A stretch of 64,000 nucleotides of DNA from Hydrogenophaga flava NBRC 102514 (GTDB lineage: Bacteria; Pseudomonadota; Gammaproteobacteria; Burkholderiales; Burkholderiaceae_C): positions 186,001-250,000 of the forward strand of contig NZ_BCTF01000003.1 of assembly GCF_001571145.1 (NCBI RefSeq). The letters run 5' to 3'. The position numbers were made by a program, and so were the translations under genes. Each line of letters begins with the position of its first letter. Within the stretch, counting starts at the first letter, position 1. This document shows positions 29,494-41,057 of the stretch, piece after piece. The notes under the pieces were generated by a model that worked only from the letters and a program-made list of their open reading frames with translations, did no database searches and was not told where the DNA came from.

Positions 29494-30776
29494 GTTTCCA
29501 GGTGCAGGCGGCCTTCGCGCTTGAGCGCGGTGCCGACCTCGTCCCAGTTCAAGCCGGCCCCGGTGGCGATGTCGCGCAGCGCCAGCACCACGCCCTCTTC
29601 CATCGCCTTGAGGCCGCAGACATAGAAGCAGGCGTTCGGGTCCTGCAGCAGCTGCGCCAGGTCGGCGGCGCGCTCGCGCATCGCGTCCTGCACATAGCGC
29701 TTGGGCTGGCCCGGCGTGCGGCTGAACGCGAAGTTGCTGTCGATGAAGTCTTTGGGCAGGCTCTGCAGCGGGCCGAAGTACGGCAGCTCTTCCTGCGTGC
29801 GGGCGCCGAAGAACAGCATCAGCTTGCCGCCCTCGAACTTGCCGCTGGCGCGCAGCCGGCGGCGCCACTCGGTCATAGCGCGCATGGGGGCCGATCCGGT
29901 GCCGGTGCAGATCATGACGATGCTGGACTTCGGGTGGTTGGGCATCAGGAAGCTGGTGCCGAACGGTCCGATCACCTGCACCGTGTCGCCCACCTGCAGG
30001 TCGCACATGTAGTTGCTGGCCACCCCGCGCACCGGCTGGCCCGAATGGTCTTCGAGCACGCGCTTGATGGTCAGCGACAGGTTGTTGTGTCCGGGCCGCT
30101 CGCCGTTGCGCGGGCTGGCGATGCTGTACTGGCGCGCGTGGTGCGGCTTGCCCTGCGCATCGGCGCCGGGCGGCACGATGCCGATGCTCTGGCCTTCGAG
30201 CACCGGGAAGGGCATGGGGCCGAAGTCCAGCACGATGTGGTGGGTGTCGTAGTCCTTGCCGACCGCGGTGACGCGCAGGTTGCCGACCACGGTGGCGGTC
30301 ACGGTCTTCTGTGCAGCCTTGGGGCCATAGAGGTTGGTGTAGGCGTGGGCGGCGCTCCACGGCGGGATGGTGGCGCCGTACTGGGCGGAGTTGAAAGCGG
30401 TCTGGCCGCTGGGGTCGGGAACGGGGGCCAGCTCGGGCTCGGCGACTGCGGCGGCCACAGGTTCACCGGCGTCGGCGGCCGCGGCGGCCAGGTCCGCGGC
30501 CGGGATCTCGGCGGGCAGCTCGTCCCAGCCGAGCTGCTCCTCAAGCGAGTAAGCCTTGGCACGCACCACGCGGCGGTAGTTGTCGATGGAGCCGGTGGGG
30601 CACGGCGAGATGCAGTCGTTGCACCAGTTGCACTTGCTGACGTCGACGACGTAGTTGCGCGAGTCGTGGGTGATGGCGCCGACCGGGCAGATCGATTCGC
30701 AGGTGTTGCAGCGGATGCAGATCTCGGGGTCGATCAGGTGCTGCTTGATGACGGCGGCTTCCAGGGGGGCGTTCAT
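29487..30776 (-). CDS. boxA: Benzoyl-CoA 2,3-epoxidase reductase component BoxA
   Basis: 429 residues. Two [4Fe-4S] ferredoxin motifs at the N-terminus ([24 protein letters not shown]; about 20-62), an Ala/Pro linker to about 130, then a ferredoxin-NADP reductase-like domain with FAD-binding [16 protein letters not shown]-binding [10 protein letters not shown] and [10 protein letters not shown]. BoxA takes electrons from NADPH and feeds the oxygenase BoxB during aerobic benzoate breakdown. It is the last gene of boxC-boxB-boxA, separated from boxB by 206 bases with a palindromic element. Confidence 0.97.
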   Translation of the reverse strand: MNAPLEAAVIKQHLIDPEICIRCNTCESICPVGAITHDSRNYVVDVSKCNWCNDCISPCPTGSIDNYRRVVRAKAYSLEEQLGWDELPAEIPAADLAAAAADAGEPVAAAVAEPELAPVPDPSGQTAFNSAQYGATIPPWSAAHAYTNLYGPKAAQKTVTATVVGNLRVTAVGKDYDTHHIVLDFGPMPFPVLEGQSIGIVPPGADAQGKPHHARQYSIASPRNGERPGHNNLSLTIKRVLEDHSGQPVRGVASNYMCDLQVGDTVQVIGPFGTSFLMPNHPKSSIVMICTGTGSAPMRAMTEWRRRLRASGKFEGGKLMLFFGARTQEELPYFGPLQSLPKDFIDSNFAFSRTPGQPKRYVQDAMRERAADLAQLLQDPNACFYVCGLKAMEEGVVLALRDIATGAGLNWDEVGTALKREGRLHLETY

Positions 30777-30850
30777 CTTGGGTCTCCGTTGCTGTGCTCT
30801 TGTGGTGCTCTATTGTGTTGCTGGTGTTGACTTCGTGGTGGCACCGCGTG

Positions 30851-30932
30851 AACCCGGGTGGCTGACTCCCTTCGTGTCCCCCGCCGGCCTGCGGCCGGCT
30901 CCTCCTTTACCTCACTGCGCCAGCCACCCGGG
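30851..30932. repeat. Nested palindromic element between boxB and boxA
   Basis: Outer arms CCCGGGTGGCTG and CAGCCACCCGGG (12 bases, perfect) enclose an inner perfect hairpin GCCGGCC-TGC-GGCCGGC at 30883-30899. Total about 82 bases. It resembles mobile palindromic intergenic elements. In the transcript it would form a very stable stem between boxB and boxA and could lower boxA expression or protect the boxB end. Confidence 0.7.
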
Positions 30933-30982
30933 CTTACGCTCGCGGGCTCGCGTGCGTGAAAGCCCAGGCAGATTCTGGCCGC

Positions 30983-32410
<1,428 letters not shown>

Positions 32411-32448
32411 GCTGGTCTCCTGCGGGTGGGGTGGATCGGTGGTGGGGC

Positions 32449-34119
32449 TTAGACGCGGTTGAAATCGAACTGGGCCTTGTCGCCCTTGCCATAGACCTTG
32501 AGCGCACCCTTTTCGCCGACGGCGTTGGGGCGCTGGAAGATCCAGTTCTGCCAGGCGGTCAGGCGGCCGAAGATGCGGGTGAACATGTTTTCCTTCTGCG
32601 CGAAACGCAGGTTGGCTTCGAGGCCGGTCAGGGCGTCGGGCGACATGGCGGCGCGCTCTTCCAGCGCCAGGCGGATCTCGTCGGCCCAGTCGATGTCGTC
32701 GGGCGCGGCGGTCACCAGGCCCAGCTTCAAGGCGGCGTCCCCGTCGAGTGCCTGACCGATGGCGCCACGCGCGGCTTCCATCGGGGCGGTTTCTTCATAG
32801 AAGCGGCGCTGCAGGCGGCTCTGGTCGTTGACCATCGGCAGGTAGCCGAAGTTCATCTCGCCCAGGGTCAGCACCGGCTGCTTCTGGGGCTCGTCGGGCA
32901 GCACCAGCATGTAGGCGCGGTCGGCGCAGAAGGCCAGCTCGGCCAGCGTGCCGGCGAAGCACGAGCCCGGCTCCAGCAGGGCGAACAGGCTGCGCGAGGA
33001 CACATCCAGGCGGGCGAAGGTGCGGCGCAGGTGGCCGATGGTCTCGTTGACGAACCAGTGGTCCTTGTTCGCCAGCATCAGCGCGTCGTTGGCCAGCACC
33101 GCGGCGCTGTCGCCCTCGGTCTTGAGCAGCCAGGTGCCGATGTCCAGCTCGTTGGTGCGCATGTGCAGGATGGCGTCGTCCAGTTCGCGCACCATCTGCA
33201 GGGCGTACCAGTTGGCGCCCAGGGCCTCGATGCCGGCGATGTCGGTCGGCTGCGCACCCTGCGGGGCCTTGACGGTGAAGGTGGCGGTGCGCTTGGCGCG
33301 GTCGATCTCGACCGTGACGTTCGTGTAGGTCAGGCGGTCGCCGTCGATGCTGCGGTTCAGCGGGGTCAGAGCCACAGGCTTGGCACCGGCCGCACCGCGG
33401 TGGCTGCCTGCGGCCAGCTTCTCGGCGCGTTCGCGCACGGCCTGCTGGAACACGGCGGGCTTGGCGATGGCGTCCACCAGGCGCCAGTCCACGGCCTTCT
33501 GGCCGCGCACGCCTTCCACGCTGGTGCAGAAGATGTCGGCCAGGTCGTGGCGCACATGGCGCTTGTCGGTCACGCGGGTCAGGCCGCCGGTGCCGGGCAG
33601 CACGCCCAGCAGCGGCACCTCGGGCAGGCTGACCGAGCTGCTGCGGTCGTCCACCAGCACGATCTCGTCGCAGGCCAGGGCCAGTTCGTAGCCGCCGCCA
33701 GCGCAGGCGCCGTTGAGCGCGGCGACGAACTTCAGGCCACTGTGCTGGCTGCTGTCTTCAATGCCGTTGCGGGTTTCGTTGGTGAACTTGCAGAAGTTGA
33801 CCTTCCAGCCGTGGGTGGAAAGGCCGAGCATGAAGATGTTGGCGCCGGAACAGAACACGCGGTCCTTCAGGCTGGTGACCACCACCGACTTGACTTCGGG
33901 GTGCTCGAAGCGGATGCGCTGCAGCGCGTCGTGCAGCTCGATGTCCACGCCCAGGTCGTAGCTGTTGAGCTTGAGCTTGTAGCCAGGGCGCAGGCCGGCG
34001 TCTTCGTTGATGGCCAGCGACAGCGTGGCGATGGCGCCGTCGAACGACAGGCGGATGTGCTGGTAACGGGACGGGTCGGTCTGGTAGTCGACGCGGGGGG
34101 CGCTGGCGGTGGCGGTCAT
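32449..34119 (-). CDS. boxC: 2,3-epoxybenzoyl-CoA dihydrolase (benzoyl-CoA-dihydrodiol lyase) BoxC
   Basis: 556 residues. Crotonase-superfamily enzyme that hydrolytically opens the epoxide ring to 3,4-dehydroadipyl-CoA semialdehyde and formate. Features include the crotonase stretches FVAALNGACAGGGYELALACDEIVL and VPLLGVLPGTGGLTRV. The release of formate provides a metabolic tie to the formate dehydrogenase genes in this window. I start at MTATASAPRVDYQ (34119), preceded by GGAGACC; the frame's extra upstream codons include the promoter. Confidence 0.98.
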   Translation of the reverse strand: MTATASAPRVDYQTDPSRYQHIRLSFDGAIATLSLAINEDAGLRPGYKLKLNSYDLGVDIELHDALQRIRFEHPEVKSVVVTSLKDRVFCSGANIFMLGLSTHGWKVNFCKFTNETRNGIEDSSQHSGLKFVAALNGACAGGGYELALACDEIVLVDDRSSSVSLPEVPLLGVLPGTGGLTRVTDKRHVRHDLADIFCTSVEGVRGQKAVDWRLVDAIAKPAVFQQAVRERAEKLAAGSHRGAAGAKPVALTPLNRSIDGDRLTYTNVTVEIDRAKRTATFTVKAPQGAQPTDIAGIEALGANWYALQMVRELDDAILHMRTNELDIGTWLLKTEGDSAAVLANDALMLANKDHWFVNETIGHLRRTFARLDVSSRSLFALLEPGSCFAGTLAELAFCADRAYMLVLPDEPQKQPVLTLGEMNFGYLPMVNDQSRLQRRFYEETAPMEAARGAIGQALDGDAALKLGLVTAAPDDIDWADEIRLALEERAAMSPDALTGLEANLRFAQKENMFTRIFGRLTAWQNWIFQRPNAVGEKGALKVYGKGDKAQFDFNRV

Positions 34120-34181
34120 GGTGGTCTCCTGGGTTCTGGGCGGTGGCCGGTCGGGATGCACTGGACATCCGATGGATGTGA

Positions 34182-34211
34182 ATAATAGTGCATGCATCGC
34201 AGCGCAGTCAA
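34182..34211 (-). promoter_or_regulatory. Probable boxCBA promoter
   Basis: Minus-strand -35 TTGACT (34211-34206), 18-base spacer, -10 TATTAT (34187-34182). Start expected near 34175, giving a leader of about 55 bases before boxC. TGCA boxes flank the -35 and fill the spacer, the placement expected of a repressor site. Confidence 0.6.
34193..34206. promoter_or_regulatory. Imperfect BoxR operator in the boxC promoter spacer
   Basis: TGCA-TCGCAG-CGCA: seven of eight bases match TGCA-N6-TGCA, lying between the -10 and -35 elements. The preceding TGCA at 34189 makes a direct TGCATGCA. Confidence 0.4.
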
Positions 34212-34212
34212 A

Positions 34213-34226
34213 TGCAGTTTAATGCA
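34213..34226. promoter_or_regulatory. BoxR operator upstream of boxC
   Basis: TGCA-GTTTAA-TGCA, a perfect match to the TGCA-N6-TGCA sequence reported for BoxR, directly upstream of the probable -35 element of boxCBA. Confidence 0.65.
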
Positions 34227-34256
34227 TGTCGCTCCGTGTTTACCCGAATGCCCGGG

Positions 34257-35183
34257 TCAGGCGGGCAGCTTGAGCAGCTGGCGCACCTCGCGCCGCAGCT
34301 TCGCAAAGCTTTCTTCCAGCGGCTGGGCGCTGGTGTTGAAGGCCAGGTCGGCCTTGGAATAGAACGCCGCGCGCCCTTCCAGAATGCGCTTGAGGTCTTC
34401 CATGGCCTCGCGGCTGGCGGCCATGGGCCGCATGTCGCCCTGCGCCGCCACCCGGCCCATGTGGTCGGACGGGTCCGCCTGCAGCCAGACGGTGGTGCAG
34501 TGCTGCAGCAGCAGGTTGAAGTTGGCCGAGTCGGCCACCAGGCCACCGGGCGTGGCGATCACCACCTCGGGGTAGATCTGGATCGCTTCTTCCAGCGCGC
34601 GGCGCTCGTAGCGGCGGTAGGCGTTGGCGCCGTAGAGGTTGTGGATCTCGCTGATGCTGCAGCCAGCGAACTGCTCGATCTCGCGGCTCAGCTCGATGAA
34701 CGGAAAACCCAGGTCGTCGGCCAGGCGCTGGCCCAGCGTGGACTTGCCCGCGCCGCGCAGGCCGATCAGCGCCACACGCGCCAGCCGACCCTGCGTGTCG
34801 ACCCCGCCGCTGGCGCCCAGCAGCTCCACCAGCTGCAGCCGCGCGCGGCGCAGGTCGGCCTCGTTGCGGCCCTGCAGCAGCTCGCGGATCAGCAGCCATT
34901 CGGGTGAGGAGGTGCTCACATCACCGATCAGCTCGGCCAGCGAGCAGTGCAGCGCCTGCGCCACCTGCAGCAGCACCAGGATGGAGGCGTTGCCCGTGCC
35001 GTACTCCAGGTTGGCCAGGTGCCGCTCGGACACGTCGGCCGCAATCGCCACCGCCTTGCGCGTCATGCCCTTGCGCGAGCGCAGATTGCGCACCCGCTCG
35101 CCCAGCGCCACCAGAAAGGGGTGGCGCTCTTCCTCGTCGGAGGGCGCGGCGGCGGGTGGGGCAAGGGTCTCGGTGCTGGTCAT
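34257..35183 (-). CDS. boxR: BoxR, benzoyl-CoA-responsive transcriptional regulator
   Basis: 308 residues. An XRE-type helix-turn-helix (about 25-87: RNLRSRKGMTRKAVAIAADVSERHLANLEYG) fused to a shikimate-kinase-like domain with Walker A GLRGAGKS (141-148). In BoxR/BzdR proteins the kinase-like part binds benzoyl-CoA rather than phosphorylating shikimate, which relieves repression. I start at MTSTETLAP (35183). It is upstream of boxC on the same strand, with 137 bases and a separate promoter between; divergent from the dehydrogenase-ligase operon. Confidence 0.96.
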   Translation of the reverse strand: MTSTETLAPPAAAPSDEEERHPFLVALGERVRNLRSRKGMTRKAVAIAADVSERHLANLEYGTGNASILVLLQVAQALHCSLAELIGDVSTSSPEWLLIRELLQGRNEADLRRARLQLVELLGASGGVDTQGRLARVALIGLRGAGKSTLGQRLADDLGFPFIELSREIEQFAGCSISEIHNLYGANAYRRYERRALEEAIQIYPEVVIATPGGLVADSANFNLLLQHCTTVWLQADPSDHMGRVAAQGDMRPMAASREAMEDLKRILEGRAAFYSKADLAFNTSAQPLEESFAKLRREVRQLLKLPA

Positions 35184-35255
35184 GGCGCGGGCGCCTTTCG
35201 TCTGTTGGCGGGGGCGGCTGCGGGTAAACCCCAGCCAGCGGCGCCCCCACAAACA

Positions 35256-35269
35256 TGCACTTTACTGCA
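35256..35269. promoter_or_regulatory. BoxR operator in the boxR / boxD-ligase intergenic region
   Basis: TGCA-CTTTAC-TGCA, perfect TGCA-N6-TGCA. Two more TGCA tetramers follow at 35273 and 35292. The site overlaps the probable boxR -10 box, so BoxR would repress its own gene as well as the divergent operon. Confidence 0.65.
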
Positions 35270-35286
35270 TACTGCACCGGACGCAA
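35259..35286 (-). promoter_or_regulatory. Probable boxR promoter
   Basis: Minus-strand -35 TTGCGT (35286-35281), 16-base spacer, -10 TAAAGT (35264-35259). Start expected near 35252, about 70 bases before boxR. The operator at 35256-35269 covers the -10. Confidence 0.45.
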
Positions 35287-35357
35287 GATAGTGCAGTTAT
35301 ACCGTCAAACCCCCGCCGCGACCACGGCAAAAACGCAAAGCGCTGCAGCTTCCGACC

Positions 35358-36941
35358 ATGACCACACCCGACCCCCCCCTGCTTCCGAACTACTTTGCCG
35401 GCCGTTGGCAGACCGGCCACGGCCACGGCACCACCCTGCGCGATGCGGTGACCGGCGAGGCCCTGGTCCGCGTCGACAACACCGGCCTGAACCTGCACGA
35501 AGGCTTTGCCTTCGCCCGCGAACACGGTGGCGCCGCGCTGCGCGCCATGAGCTACGGCCAGCGCGCCGCGATGCTGGGCGAGGTGGTCAAGGTGCTGCAG
35601 GCCAATCGCGACGCCTACTACGACATCGCCACCCGCAACTCCGGCACCACCACCAAGGACTCGGCGGTCGACATCGACGGCGGCATCTTCACCCTGGGCT
35701 ACTACGCCAAGCAGGGCGAGGCCCTGGGCGAGGCCAAGTGCCTGCTCGACGGCGAGCGCATCCGCATGGGCAAGGACCCGGTGTTCCAGACCCAGCACGT
35801 GCTGAACCCCACGCGCGGCGTGGCGCTGTTCATCAACGCCTTCAACTTCCCGAGCTGGGGCCTGTGGGAAAAGGCCGCGCCGGCCCTGCTCTCGGGCGTG
35901 CCGGTGATCGTCAAGCCCGCCACGGCCACCGCCTGGCTGACCCAGCGCATGGTGGAGGACGTGGTCAAGGCCGGCGTGCTGCCCGAGGGCGCGCTGTCGG
36001 TGGTCTGCGGCTCCTCGGTCCACCTGATGGACCAGCTGCAGCCCTTCGACGTGGTCAGCTTCACCGGCTCGGCCGAGACGGCGCGCATCATCCGCAGCCA
36101 CCCGGCCGTGGCCCAGCGCTCGGTGCGCTGCAACATCGAGGCCGACAGCCTCAACAGCGCCCTGCTCGACCCGTCCGCCACGGCCGAAAGCGAGGCCTTC
36201 AAGCTGATGGTCAGCGAGGTGGTGCGCGAGATGACGGTCAAGAGCGGCCAGAAGTGCACCGCGATCCGCCGCATCTTCGTGCCGCTGGAACTCTTCGACG
36301 ACGCGGCCGAAGCCATTTCCGCCAAGCTGGCCAAGGTCACCGTCGGCAACCCGCGCGACGAAAGCGTGCGCATGGGCGCGCTGGTGAGCCAGGAACAGAA
36401 GCGCAGCGTGCTGCACGGCATCGAGGCGCTGTGCCACGAGGCCCTGGTGCTGTTCGATGGCAGCGAGGTGCCCCTGGTCGACGCCGACCCCGAGGTCTCG
36501 GCCTGCGTCGCGCCCACCCTGCTGGGCCACCGCGACCCGGGCCAGGCCAAGGTGCTGCACGAGGTCGAGGTGTTCGGCCCGGTCGCCACCCTGATGGCCT
36601 ACGAGGACGAAGACGAGGCCTGGGACCTGGTCCGCCGCGGTGAGGGCTCGCTGGTGGCCTCCATCTACAGCGAAGACCCGGCCTTCATCGCCCGCGCCGC
36701 CGCCGAACTGGCCGACAGCCACGGCCGCGTGCACGCCATCAGCCCCGACGTGGCCGCCAGCCAGACCGGTCACGGCAACGTGATGCCCATGAGCCTGCAC
36801 GGCGGCCCGGGCCGCGCGGGCGGCGGCGAAGAGCTGGGCGGCCTGCGCGCACTGGGCTTCTACCACCGCCGCACGGCCGTACAGGCCAGCAGCGCGGCGC
36901 TCGACGCCCTGGCCGCCACCGCGACCACCCTCAAATACTGA
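35358..36941 (+). CDS. boxD: 3,4-dehydroadipyl-CoA semialdehyde dehydrogenase
   Basis: 527 residues of the aldehyde dehydrogenase superfamily, PaaZ-N-terminal-like subgroup. Visible are FINAFNFPSWGLWEKAAPAL, the cofactor-binding stretch SFTGSAETARI and the catalytic Cys in SGQKCTAIRR. It oxidises the ring-cleavage semialdehyde to 3,4-dehydroadipyl-CoA, the step after BoxC. First gene of the plus-strand operon under a BoxR operator; 33 bases before the ligase gene. Confidence 0.95.
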   Translation: MTTPDPPLLPNYFAGRWQTGHGHGTTLRDAVTGEALVRVDNTGLNLHEGFAFAREHGGAALRAMSYGQRAAMLGEVVKVLQANRDAYYDIATRNSGTTTKDSAVDIDGGIFTLGYYAKQGEALGEAKCLLDGERIRMGKDPVFQTQHVLNPTRGVALFINAFNFPSWGLWEKAAPALLSGVPVIVKPATATAWLTQRMVEDVVKAGVLPEGALSVVCGSSVHLMDQLQPFDVVSFTGSAETARIIRSHPAVAQRSVRCNIEADSLNSALLDPSATAESEAFKLMVSEVVREMTVKSGQKCTAIRRIFVPLELFDDAAEAISAKLAKVTVGNPRDESVRMGALVSQEQKRSVLHGIEALCHEALVLFDGSEVPLVDADPEVSACVAPTLLGHRDPGQAKVLHEVEVFGPVATLMAYEDEDEAWDLVRRGEGSLVASIYSEDPAFIARAAAELADSHGRVHAISPDVAASQTGHGNVMPMSLHGGPGRAGGGEELGGLRALGFYHRRTAVQASSAALDALAATATTLKY

Positions 36942-36974
36942 AGTCCGCCAGAGACGCACGACAGGAGACAAGCC

Positions 36975-38555
<1,581 letters not shown>

Positions 38556-38595
38556 ATCGCCGACCGAAACCGCCTGTCCGCCCAGAGACACCGGC

Positions 38596-38611
38596 CCCGG
38601 GTAAACCCGGG
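38596..38611. terminator. Hairpin after the benzoate ligase gene
   Basis: CCCGGG-TAAA-CCCGGG, a six-base perfect stem 40 bases after the ligase stop. There is no T-run, so termination would be weak or Rho-assisted, and the binding-protein gene downstream may still be cotranscribed. Confidence 0.35.
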
Positions 38612-38683
38612 CGCCGCGCGCTTGATCTGATTTCAGTTCATAACGAAACTCGTCGGCTTCTGGAGACAAACACAGGGGTTCAG

Positions 38684-39814
38684 ATGGTTCGCAAATGGCT
38701 GGGGGTGTGTGCGTGGATGCTGGCAATGGCCGCGCATGCAGGAGACGAGGGCGTCACACCCACCGAAATCAGGCTGGGCGCCTCACAGGTGCTCTCGGGC
38801 CCCCTCGGGCCACAGACTCTGCAATACGGCGAGGGTGCACGGCTGATGTTCGACTCGGTGAACGCCGCAGGCGGCGTGCACGGCCGCAAGATCAGCTTCA
38901 CCACACTGGATGACGGCTTCGACCCGAAGCGCGCCGTCGAGAACACACGCAAGCTGGTCACGGAGCAGAAGGTGTTCATGCTGTTCAACAGCACGGGCAC
39001 CGCGCAGACTGCCGCCGTGCTGCCCGTGCTCAAGGAGACCGGCACCATCCTCTTCGGACCGGTCACCGGCGCGTCGTCGATGCGCGAGGGTGTCAATCCG
39101 CACCTGTTCCACGTGCGCGCGGGCTACGCCAACGAAACCGAGCGCATCTTTTCCCAGCTCAAGCAGATCGGCGTGACCCGCGTGGCCTTCTTCTACCAGG
39201 ACGACGGCCTGGGCAAGACGCTGCTGAGCGAGGTCAAGAAAGCCTCCGCCGCGCTGAACCTGCCGCTGGCGGCCGAGATCAAGGTAGACCCGGCGGCGCC
39301 GGACTTTGCCGCCGCCGCCACGGCCACCGCGCAGGCCAACCCGCAGGCCGTGATCGTGGGCACCGCGGGCCTGACCTTCCCCAACTACGTCAAGGCCGTC
39401 AGCGCCACGACGGCGCGCCCCACCTACTACGGCTATTCGGTTGCCAGCCTGGACGTGATCAACCGGGAGCTCAAGGACAAGGCCCGCGGCATCATCCTGG
39501 CGCAGATCATGCCGTCGCTGCGCAACACCACCATTCCGGTGGTGGCGGAGTACCTGAAGCTGCTCAAGGAGAAGAGCCCCGACGCCGCGCCGTCCGCGTC
39601 GCAGTTCGAAGGTTTCGTGCACGCGCGGCTGCTGGTGGAGGGCCTGCGGCGCACCGGCCGGGACCTGAGCACTGCGTCGTTCACGCGCACCCTGGAGAGC
39701 GCCGGTGAAATCGCGTTCGGCCGCTTCACCGCCAAGTACTCGTCCAAGTCCCACAACGGTTCGGACTATGTGGAACTGGCCATCATCGATGGCCAGGGAC
39801 AGTTGCGGTATTGA
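38684..39814 (+). CDS. ABC transporter substrate-binding protein, branched-chain amino acid/aromatic type
   Basis: 376 residues. Signal peptide (VRKWLGVCAWMLAMAAHA, cleaved about residue 20) and a type I periplasmic binding fold: ITEIRLGASQVLSGPLG-like opening, GARLMFDSVNAAGGVHGRKI, and VAFFYQDDGLGKTLLSEV. No permease or ATPase genes follow. Next to benzoate ligase it may capture aromatic acids for a transporter encoded elsewhere, or serve another solute. I start at the ATG at 38684; the long frame upstream is shadow of the ligase. Confidence 0.9.
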   Translation: MVRKWLGVCAWMLAMAAHAGDEGVTPTEIRLGASQVLSGPLGPQTLQYGEGARLMFDSVNAAGGVHGRKISFTTLDDGFDPKRAVENTRKLVTEQKVFMLFNSTGTAQTAAVLPVLKETGTILFGPVTGASSMREGVNPHLFHVRAGYANETERIFSQLKQIGVTRVAFFYQDDGLGKTLLSEVKKASAALNLPLAAEIKVDPAAPDFAAAATATAQANPQAVIVGTAGLTFPNYVKAVSATTARPTYYGYSVASLDVINRELKDKARGIILAQIMPSLRNTTIPVVAEYLKLLKEKSPDAAPSASQFEGFVHARLLVEGLRRTGRDLSTASFTRTLESAGEIAFGRFTAKYSSKSHNGSDYVELAIIDGQGQLRY

Positions 39815-39822
39815 CTGAGCAA

Positions 39823-39843
39823 GGCGGCCGCCAGCGGGCCGCC
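39823..39843. terminator. Hairpin between convergent genes
   Basis: GGCGGCC and GGCCGCC, seven-base perfect stem around a seven-base loop, midway between the stop codons of the binding-protein gene and apbC. A likely bidirectional transcription end, though without T-runs. Confidence 0.4.
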
Positions 39844-39851
39844 TGCCGGAC

Positions 39852-40943
39852 TCAGGTGTCCTTGGAGATCTTGATGGTCGGGAACTTGCTGGAGAAGTCC
39901 TTGGCCTTGGCCGCGATCTTGATCGCCACCTGGCGCGCCACCGTCTTGTAGATGCCGGCGATCTCCCCCTCGGGGTCGGCCACCACCGTGGGCCGGCCGC
40001 TGTCGGCCTGCACGCGGATGCTCATGTTCAGCGGCAGCTCGCCCAGGAAGTCCATGCCGTATTCGGCCGCCATCTTCTTGCCGCCTTCGGCGCCGAAGAT
40101 GTGCTCGGTGTGGCCGCAGTTCGGGCAGCAGTAGACCGCCATGTTCTCGACGATGCCCAGGATGGGCACACCCACCTTCTCGAACATCTTGATGCCCTTG
40201 CGTGCGTCCAGCAGGGCGATGTCCTGCGGCGTGGTCACGATCACCGCGCCGGTCATGGGCACGCGCTGCGACAGCGTGAGCTGGATGTCGCCGGTGCCCG
40301 GCGGCATGTCGACGATCAGGTAGTCCAGATCCTTCCAGTTGGTCTGGCGCAGCAGCTGCTCCAGCGCCTGCGTGGCCATCGGGCCGCGCCAGATCATGGC
40401 CTCGTCCTTGTCCACCAGGAAACCGATGGAAATCACCTGCACGCCGTAGTTCTCCAGCGGCTCCATGGTCTGGCCATCCACACTTTCGGGGCGGCCTTCG
40501 AGGCCCATCATCATGGGCTGGCTGGGGCCGTAGATGTCGGCGTCCAGGATGCCGACCTTTGCGCCCTCGGCGGCCAGCGCCAGCGCCAGGTTGACGGTGG
40601 TGGTGCTCTTGCCCACGCCGCCCTTGCCGGAGGCCACGGCGATGATGTTCTTGACGTTGGGCAGCAGCTGCACGCCGCGCTGCACCGCATGCGGAATGAT
40701 CTTGACCGTGAGGTTGACCGACACGTTCTCCACGCCCGGCACGCTCTTGGCGGCCTCGATCAGGCCGCGGCGCAGCGCCGGGATCTGGCTCTTGGCGGGA
40801 TAGCCCAGCTCCACATCGAAGGACACGTCGCCGCCATCGGACTGCAGGTTCTTCAGGGCCTTGGTGGACACGAAGTCCTTGCCGGTGTTGGGATCGGTCA
40901 CCGCCTGCAGGGCGGCAAGGAGCGCTTGGGTATCGACGGCCAT
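39852..40943 (-). CDS. apbC: Iron-sulfur cluster carrier protein ApbC (Mrp/NBP35 family)
   Basis: 363 residues. N-terminal MIP18/DUF59-like domain (about 5-80) followed by a P-loop ATPase: deviant Walker A ASGKGGVGKST (near 106), DADIYGPS, VDMPPGTGD, and the cluster-binding CxxC in YCCPNCGH. It carries [4Fe-4S] clusters to target proteins in the cytoplasm. I start at MAVDTQALL (40943); the longer frame covers the metG start in antisense. It is divergent from metG with 114 bases between. Confidence 0.96.
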   Translation of the reverse strand: MAVDTQALLAALQAVTDPNTGKDFVSTKALKNLQSDGGDVSFDVELGYPAKSQIPALRRGLIEAAKSVPGVENVSVNLTVKIIPHAVQRGVQLLPNVKNIIAVASGKGGVGKSTTTVNLALALAAEGAKVGILDADIYGPSQPMMMGLEGRPESVDGQTMEPLENYGVQVISIGFLVDKDEAMIWRGPMATQALEQLLRQTNWKDLDYLIVDMPPGTGDIQLTLSQRVPMTGAVIVTTPQDIALLDARKGIKMFEKVGVPILGIVENMAVYCCPNCGHTEHIFGAEGGKKMAAEYGMDFLGELPLNMSIRVQADSGRPTVVADPEGEIAGIYKTVARQVAIKIAAKAKDFSSKFPTIKISKDT

Positions 40944-41020
40944 GAAACGGGCTCTCCGGGGTACGGGGGTGGGGGGATGAAGAATCTCACCGAAGTCTAA
41001 CGGCCCCGGCATGCCCCGCC

Positions 41021-41026
41021 TAAAAT
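41021..41026 (+). promoter_or_regulatory. Putative metG -10 box with GC-rich discriminator
   Basis: TAAAAT followed by TGCGGG, 31 bases before the metG ATG. The same TAAAAT/GCGGG arrangement appears at 46154-46159 and in altered form upstream of the tRNA at 52027-52032. Confidence 0.45.
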
Positions 41027-41057
41027 TGCGGGTTCCCCCGAATGAAAGCCTTCTGAC

